A DNA stretch of 64,000 bases from NCBI GenBank assembly GCA_963556495.2, contig OY747702.1:41387680-41451679 (forward strand), in the 5' to 3' direction. Source of the stretch: Valencia hispanica. Its lineage: Eukaryota; Chordata; Actinopteri; Cyprinodontiformes; Valenciidae. A program made the translations under genes and the position numbers. The notes beneath the pieces are model-generated. The model did not search any database and was not told the origin of the DNA. It saw nothing but the letters and a program-made list of their open reading frames with translations. Each line of letters starts with the position of its first letter. Positions within the stretch are counted from its first letter, which is position 1. Shown here one piece after another: positions 57,446 through 64,000 of this stretch.

Positions 57446-59780
57446 TCCTGTGTGTTTGGAACTCAGATGCACAACTTATGCCATTTTTGTTTTCTCATTC
57501 CCCTTTTTTATTCGTCTGCATTTCTGCAATATTTTCTCTTTGCTGAAACTCTGCGATAAAAGTCTCAACCATATGACAACCTGGTAAGAGGGTCCATAGT
57601 TGTGGGCCGGTCTCTCGTTTTGTGTGTGTGGGCATATTGGGGCCAACACCCTCTTGATTACCCACTCACCCTCTTCCGTTTTCCACCTGTGCAAAGTGCC
57701 AGAGCCACATCACTGAGGGAGAAGGCAGGACTGAGTCAGGCCCACTGATGAGCTCCAGTCCCGCTGGTCACCACACTGGTTCCCATCTGCTGTTACACTG
57801 GGCCAGCCAGCAGAAACCGGATTGACGAGCAAGACAAATTTAGTGCCTGAAATAGACCAATACTGGCAACCATTTATTCAGTACTCTGAGGAGAGCTTTA
57901 GCTCCCAAGATATGTCAGGAAATCACGCTCTTTTTTTAAACTGCAGTGTCTCTCAGAAAGTCTGTTTGTACTTTAAGCTGAAGAAATGCTAATTCTGCTT
58001 GTCTCATTTGCTGCTTGTGTAGAGCAGTGGCGCTGTCCCAGTAGGTGCCCTGTATCTGTTCCAGCAAAGAGGCACTCGATTTATTTTAGGGTTAAGGATG
58101 TGGCCATTCAGAGGGGTCGTATTTATAGCCTGCTGGTGTGGTGAGAAGACGGGCCAGAAAAAGCAGAGATTCTGAAAAAGAGGCCCAGAGGACACAAGAC
58201 TAAAAGTCTGACGCACTCTAGAGAGTGGGTATTGGTGCCTTCTCAGTGCAATCTGCGTTTAAAAAAAAGATAGATTAAAAAACAATTACTAAAAACGCAA
58301 ATGGAAAAACGCATTCAGATTACTAAAAAGCGTAATCTGATGTTCGACATTTTGTGGTGCTGTCAATCTTCTTCAACAAGCATAAAATATGCTTTTGCTA
58401 TATTGCTATTGCTATGATAGGAATATTGGAATACTTGAAGGGAAACATGATTTTTAATGGAAATTGAAGTTACCACTCTTGATTTGAAATTAAGGGTAAA
58501 TGCTATTTCTTTAAAATGAGAGGTCACTCTCAAACTGATGTCATATATGAGGTAATTTAACAAATACAAATAAGGGTGAGAAATTTTTCACTGGAAAATT
58601 TGTGATTTCAGGCTAAATTGGATGTCTTTCCTCATTCTGTGTAAATATAAATCCCTGTCATATATCGAATCAAAGATCGGTCTTGTCAGGTTACTGTGAG
58701 GGATTTCAACATGGTATAAAGGAGCTAATCATAGAAAATATTATATGATCACCCTTTCCAGATGAGCAGATGATAAATGAACGTAGCCTTTCCGGAGCTG
58801 ATAGCTGAGATGTTCTCCGATGTGTCCATGTAGATGAAAGTGTTTGATAAAGGATGTACTCTGTTAGAGAAAAACACAGTGAAGTCACCACGCATAAGTG
58901 ACAGTAATTATACAGCACCTGAAGACTTTCCTGTTTCTCAACGCCTCAGTTCAGCCTGTGTTCGTCCTCAAACAAAGCCACTGTTGCTGGTTGAAAACAG
59001 AGTTGGGTGTCACTTCTTACTGTATCATTAGTCAGAGACATGTGGAGAAAGGAGTTGATGGGAGACACTGAAAATATAAAGAGGGAGGCAGATTACAGGA
59101 TCATTGCTCAACTTTGCTTCTCCCTGTCTACTTCCTTTGTGATTCGTCCTTCATTGTTCCCCCAAAATATGCTGCATGCAAACCTTATACAGTCGCTATT
59201 CAGTTTTAAGTGCTATTCATTACAAACCACTGGAAATAGCATTTATTTATTGATGACACTTCTTAGAGGGCTTTACAAAAGTAACTCAAGTGTTTCTGTG
59301 GAGCCCTGAGGCACTAAAAAGTGTGAGATTACAGGTAAATGGTTTACATTGAGTGATGTAAAAAACATTCCTACTTCGACAGATTTCTTCTGTTTTCTTT
59401 GGCATATTTAAAAATTTCAGATCATTAAACTAATTTCAATTATTAGACAAGGATAACATGTGTAAAATAAAAATACTTTTTGATTTGATTACTTATATTA
59501 TTAAAGAATAAAGGTATCTAACATGGGTTTAAAAAAAAAAAAAAAGTTCAATCATGAATTGAGTGATCAACCATATTTTCTGGAGGTCAATTTCACTTCC
59601 TCACCCAGGCCTGATTACTACCACCATTACTGTTACAATCAAGAACTCTTAAATAGGGCCTGTCAAGCAACATGAAGTAGGCTAAATATTAACACTAGCA
59701 TAAGCAATACCATTTCATTTTCTTGGGGAGTCTACCATCACTTACTCCAAGAGTGCATTTACAACTCCTCAAAGTGATAA
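55300..59780. other. Downstream intergenic sequence
   Basis: No host gene recognised. The 159-codon minus frame at 56563-56084 resembles no family known to me. Contains the CT microsatellite at 57367-57443. Confidence 0.45.
57367..57443. repeat. (CT)n microsatellite
   Basis: About 38 uninterrupted CT units. The Ser-Leu repeat frames are its translation. Confidence 0.97.
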
Positions 59781-59787
59781 TAATATA

Positions 59788-61385
59788 CAGTGGCTTGCAA
59801 AAGTATTCGGCCCCCTTGAACTTTTCCACATTTTGTCACATTACAGCCACAAACATGAATCAATTTTATAGGAATTCCAGGTGAAAGACCAATACAAAGC
59901 GGTGTACACGTGAGAAGTGGAACGAAAATCATACATGATTCCAAACATTTTTTACAAATAAATAACTGAAAAGTGGGGTGTGCGTAATTATTCAGCCCCC
60001 TGAGTAAATATTTTGCAGAACCACCTTTTGCTGCAATCACAGCTGCCAGTCTTTTAGGGTATGTCTCTACCAGCTTTGCACATCTAGAGACTGAAATTCT
60101 TGCCCATTCTTCTTTGCAAAACAGCTCCAGCTCAGTCAGATTAGATGGACATTGTTTGTGAGCAGCAGTTTTCAGATCTTGCCACATATTCTCGGTTGGA
60201 TTTAGATCTGGACTTTGACTGGGCCATTCTAACACATGGATATGTTTTGTTTTAAACCATTCCATTGTTGCCCTGGCTTTATGTTTAGGGTCATTGTCCT
60301 GCTGGAAGGTGAACCTCTGCCCCAGTCTCAAGTCTTTTGCAGACTCCAAGAGGTTTTCTTCCAAGATTGCCCTGTATTTGGCTCCATCCATCTTCCCATC
60401 AACTCTGACCAGCTTCCCTGTCCCTGCTGAAAAGAAGCACCCCCAGAGCATGATGCTGCCACCACCATATTTGACAGTGGGGATGGTGTGTTCAGAGTGA
60501 TGTGCAGTGTTAGTTTTCCGCCACACATAGTGTTTTGCATTTTGGCCAAAAAGTTCCATTTTGGTCTCATCTGACCAGAGCACCTTCTTCCACATGTTTG
60601 CTGTGTCCCCCACATGGCTTGTGGCAAACTGCAAACGGGACTTCTTATGGTTTTCTTTTAACAATGACTTTCTTCTTGCCACTCTTCCATAAAGGCTAAC
60701 TTTGTGCAGTGCACGACTAATAGTTGTCCTATGGACAGATTCCCCCACCTGAGCTGTAGATCTCTGCAGCTCATCCAGAGTCACCATGGGCCTCTTGGCT
60801 GCATTTCTGATCAGCGCTCTCCTTGTTCGGCCTGTGAGTTTAGGTGGACGGCCTTGTCTTGGTAGGTTTACAGTTGTGCCATACTCCTTCCATTTCTGAA
60901 CGATTGCTAGAACAGCGCTCCGTGGGAAGTTCAAGGCTTGGGAAATCTTTTTGCAGCCTAAGCCTGCTTAAAATTTCTCAATAACTTTATCCCTGACCTG
61001 TCTGGTGTGTTCTTTGGACTTCATGGTTTTGTTGCTCCCAACATTCTCTTAGACAACCTCTGACAGGGCAGCTGTATTTGTACTGACATTAGATTACACA
61101 CAGGTGCACTCTATTTAGTCATTAGCACTCATCAGGCAATGTCTATGGGCAACTGACTGTACTCAGACCAAAGGGGGCTGAATAATTACGCACACCCCAC
61201 TTTTCAGTTATTTATTTGTAAAAAATGTTTAAAATCATGTATGATTTTTGTTCCACTTCTCACGTGTACACCACTTTGTTTTGGTCTTTCACGCGGAATT
61301 CCAATAAAATTGATTCATGTTTGTGGCTGTAATGTGACAAAATGTGGAAAAGTTCAAGGGGGCCGAATACTTTTGCAAGCCACTG
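59788..61385 (-). mobile_element. Near-complete Tc1-like transposon (1.6 kb)
   Basis: Inverted repeats of about 200 bp start CAGTGGCTTGCAAAAGTATT at 59788 and end with its complement at 61385. TA flanks both sides (59786-59787, 61386-61387). The two repeats are very similar, implying a fairly recent insertion. It encodes the transposase relic on the minus strand. Confidence 0.93.
60005..61024 (-). pseudogene. Tc1-like transposase, one early stop and lost normal stop
   Basis: Starts ATG at 61024 (MKSKEHTRQVRDKVIEKF) and meets an in-frame TAA at 60968-60970, codon 19. From there it stays open through helix-turn-helix DNA-binding regions (SRALHK; the GRPPK hook) and the DD34E catalytic triad: Asp in LWSDETK, Asp in FQQDNDPKH, Glu in NPTENMW, with 34 residues between the last two. 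The usual end ...KGGSAKY is followed by TTA at 60005-60007 where relatives stop, so the frame runs on through the terminal repeat to 59759. Two small lesions in about 340 codons suggest a young pseudogene. The family is otherwise full length. Confidence 0.93.
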
Positions 61386-61639
61386 TACATAACTTCTAAA
61401 GCAGTAGTTCCCACTTTCCTCATTTAAGGTCAGTGTTCAAGATGACATCCTAGGGAGATCTCCAAGCTGAAAACCAGTTAACTTAAGAGAACCCAATAGC
61501 TTGCTCATGTTTGCTAAATAAGAAATCTTGAAGACTTTTGGGAATTTATTCTGGTGACTGACAGGAAAAAAAGTGGAAGTTGTACATTGTGTTGCACATC
61601 TCATAAAACTAACACAGCATATTAAAAAAAGTCCACCAG

Positions 61640-61930
61640 GTCTAAGGTCAGACATGTTGGTGGTAGTGTGATGGTGTGGGGCAGCTTTGCTTTTTCAGGT
61701 CCTGGATGAGTTGCCATAACTTATAGAAGTTCTGCTCTTTGTCAGAAAATGCTGAAAGAGAATGTCTGGCTATCAGTTTGAGACCTTAGTGCCAAGAACA
61801 CTTGGGCTTATGTGGTAATTGATCCAAAGCACACCAGCAAGTCCACCTCTGAATACCTTAAAAAGAAAAAGTACAAAATTAAGGTTTTGGAGTTGCCTAG
61901 TCAAAATCTAGACCTGTTCATGTACAAAAA
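61640..61930 (+). pseudogene. Decayed Tc1-like transposase fragment
   Basis: Frames read HVGGSVMVWGSFAFSGPG and IDPKHTSKSTSEYLKKKK then VLELPSQNLDL, the central and C-terminal catalytic blocks of a Tc1 transposase, with stops between. Opposite orientation to, and more decayed than, the neighbouring near-complete copy. Confidence 0.75.
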
Positions 61931-62764
61931 CGTTCCTCTATGACATAATTAAAACCATTTTGCAAAGAAAAGTGGTCTAAAATGACAAGGCACAATTTGA
62001 AAACTACATTTTGTATTTACTCAGCTTCACTTTGTCTATGTAAATGTTTGTTAGATGATCTGAATACATTTAGTTGTGACAAAACATCAGAAACAGAAGA
62101 AATATGTGAGTGAGCTGATTTTTTTAAATCATATGGTAGATGGGAGAGTATGTCTGTGACTAATCAGAACAACAATGGTCATCGTCAAAATTAATTGAAC
62201 ATTACTGGTAATTACAGATGGCCTATCCCTTCTAGTTGAGTGGAAATATGGTAATAATACCTGGATTTGAGTCACAGATTTTATACCCTTTAACATACAA
62301 CAGGGTGGAACTTTACTGTGGATCTGACTGGAAAATTCATTTAGTACAGAGCCTTAAAAAATGAGCCTCTTGTTCAGGACTCAGTGGAGAAACAATAGTC
62401 TATGAAGACTGCATGTACCACAGCTTCGTCTTTTGTTGACATCCGTGACCGATCGCTTCAGGTGTTCGTTTCCCAACAGGGACGAGTGCTTCAACAGCAC
62501 AAATCTGTTTGGCTGTGTTGAAAATATGTGGTCTGTCTAACTTGCCTCTTCCCAAAGAGCAAAAATGGATGGGAATACGTTTTTCTACCAGGTGTTTTTA
62601 CGAATGGGGTCCTGATGTGTACAGAGAGCATGCATCATCACTGAACCTCCACAATGTCAACTTGTCAGCTATCAAAAGTTTTTTTGTGTGTGTTGGAAAT
62701 GTTTTTCTCATCCACAAAGATTTTAGAGTTCTTTTGTTCAAACACCAAAAGAAGAATATTAAGC

Positions 62765-63493
62765 AGTAAAGCATTTTCACTCTTCACAGCTTCAATGTAT
62801 TTTGTTGGTTTTTATGTGAAAGGTCAAACAAATTGGTCCAAATGAGCTATTTATGAATTTGAAAGAAAATAATAATTCTTATTTTTTACAAATAAAGAAT
62901 GAAGAGTATGGCATGTATTTGTATTCAGTCCCCTTTACTATTTCATCTCTAAATTTAACATTGTGCAACCAGTTCCCATCGTAGAGCATGTATTTAACCT
63001 CAGTCTCAGTATAAATCCAACTGTTCTATGAATACCTAAGAGGTTTCTTTGAGAACACAAGTGAGGAATCAGCATCACAAAGACCAAAGAACATAGCAGA
63101 CCGTTCAGGGATAATGTTAAGGACAAGTTTAAAGTGGGATTAAGTTATACAAGAATATTCCTCTCACAGAGCACTCTACAATCCACCATCTGAAATGAGC
63201 AATGCCATAGTTTCTTAGAATGGACCAGTCAAAGTCCAGAGCTTAATGTAACTTGAGCTAAAGTTTCAGTCCCTTTCTGTATAAAGCTAGCAGAGACACA
63301 CCCCGAAAGGGAATTTACACACTTTTCAAATTTTCCATTGTAAAAACTGTTGAAATCAACAGTGAATTATTTTCCATGTGACAAGTATGTGCTGCTTTGT
63401 CTTTGTCCCAATAAAACTCAATGAAAGTTATTGTTGGAACTTGACAACATGCAAAAAAAATTCAAGAAGTATAAAAGCTTCTGTGTAGCACTG
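62765..63493 (+). mobile_element. Internally deleted, decayed Tc1-like element
   Basis: GGTTTTTATGTGAAAGGTC and TATTTGTATTCAGTCCCCTTTA are Tc1 5' repeat words. GACCAAAGAACATAGCAGACC to about 63190 corresponds to the transposase N-terminus (KAKEHTRQVRDN region, stops present). The right end ATAAAAGCTTCTGTGTAGCACTG is followed by TA at 63494-63495. The catalytic domain is missing. Confidence 0.65.
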
Positions 63494-63495
63494 TA

Positions 63496-64000
63496 TCTAG
63501 TGACATCATGACAAAAAAAAAAAAAACAGGTTTGGGACACCACCTACTGAATTAAAATAAATTCAAAAACCAATGTTGTTGTCATAGTGTACATATGTGT
63601 GGGTGCTTCTTGCATTCAGAGGGTGACACAGCAATTAAGGAGGTAATAGAGAATGATATTATAAAATAATCATAACTTTCAGCTGCTTTTAGAGATGTGT
63701 TTGATCCAGTGATAAACTGCTCCGCACTTAGACGTGCTGTAAATGAACAGGTCTAAAACATGTTCAACTTATCCTAGAGCTTTTCAGATGTCCACACAGT
63801 AACTCTAAATGCCATAAGAAGGCACCCCATGCTCATTTCCTTCTAGACAGTCGGACTGATATTGTGTAGTTTGATCTTAGCGGAATGCTCTGACTGAATA
63901 AACACTGGATTTAACAAAGTTTAAGATCTTGTTTCAGGCGATGGTGATAGTGTAAACAAATCCAGGAAATTCAGTTTGGGAGAGAGACTTTCGAGTTTTA
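63496..64000. other. Right-edge intergenic sequence
   Basis: No feature recognised beyond short A-runs. Confidence 0.4.

Noticed and set aside
57265..57587. Ser-Leu repeat ORFs
   Set aside because: Translation of the CT microsatellite.
1..64000. Prokaryotic-style systems, CRISPR arrays, operons, tRNA or rRNA genes
   Set aside because: Nothing of the kind was seen. Gene structure, repeats and splice sites all point to vertebrate nuclear DNA.

Overview
This is eukaryotic nuclear DNA from a ray-finned fish. It has large spliced genes, AT-rich non-coding sequence and many Tc1-like, hAT and L2/Rex1-type LINE relics of the kinds common in teleosts. I would guess a percomorph-grade teleost but cannot name a species. 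Two protein-coding genes can be supported, both on the + strand: nkx3-2 (bapx1), with two coding exons at 2594-3974, and rab28, with seven or eight coding exons from 10218 to 52832. The two genes are also neighbours in other vertebrates, which supports both calls.

Layout: 1-2230 is upstream sequence with a long AAT microsatellite. 2235-2271 is a paired CCAAT promoter, followed by nkx3-2. The 6.2 kb between the genes has few transposons and shows a striking cluster of the 10-mer TTTTACGCAC, a candidate conserved enhancer block (about 5.04-5.74 kb) and a 34-copy TTTCC satellite. The rab28 promoter at 9.8-10.2 kb is GC-rich and carries a near-consensus RFX X-box, which fits the ciliary role of Rab28. 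rab28 introns hold most of the transposons. Intron 4 alone is 20.9 kb and contains decayed Tc1 copies, LINE fragments, MITEs, a GC-rich processed-transcript-like insertion, and a LINE nested inside a mariner-like element.

The 3' end of rab28 carries two alternative C-terminal exons, 7a and 7b, each ending in its own CaaX-type prenylation motif (CLLQ or CVVQ). A 748-bp hAT element with a perfect 8-bp target duplication sits in the intron between them. Downstream of the gene, 54-64 kb has no recognisable host gene. It holds a reverse-transcriptase relic, a CT microsatellite, an almost complete 1.6-kb Tc1-like transposon whose transposase is spoiled by one early stop and by loss of its normal stop, and two more decayed Tc1 copies.

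nkx3-2 encodes a homeodomain repressor of jaw-joint and axial cartilage development. rab28 encodes a farnesylated small GTPase of cilia and photoreceptors. They are linked by position, and enhancers of nkx3-2 could lie in the intergenic region or in rab28 introns. I found no undescribed multi-gene system. The most useful leads are the X-box, the alternative CaaX exons with the hAT between them, the TTTTACGCAC cluster and the GC-rich retrocopy-like element.
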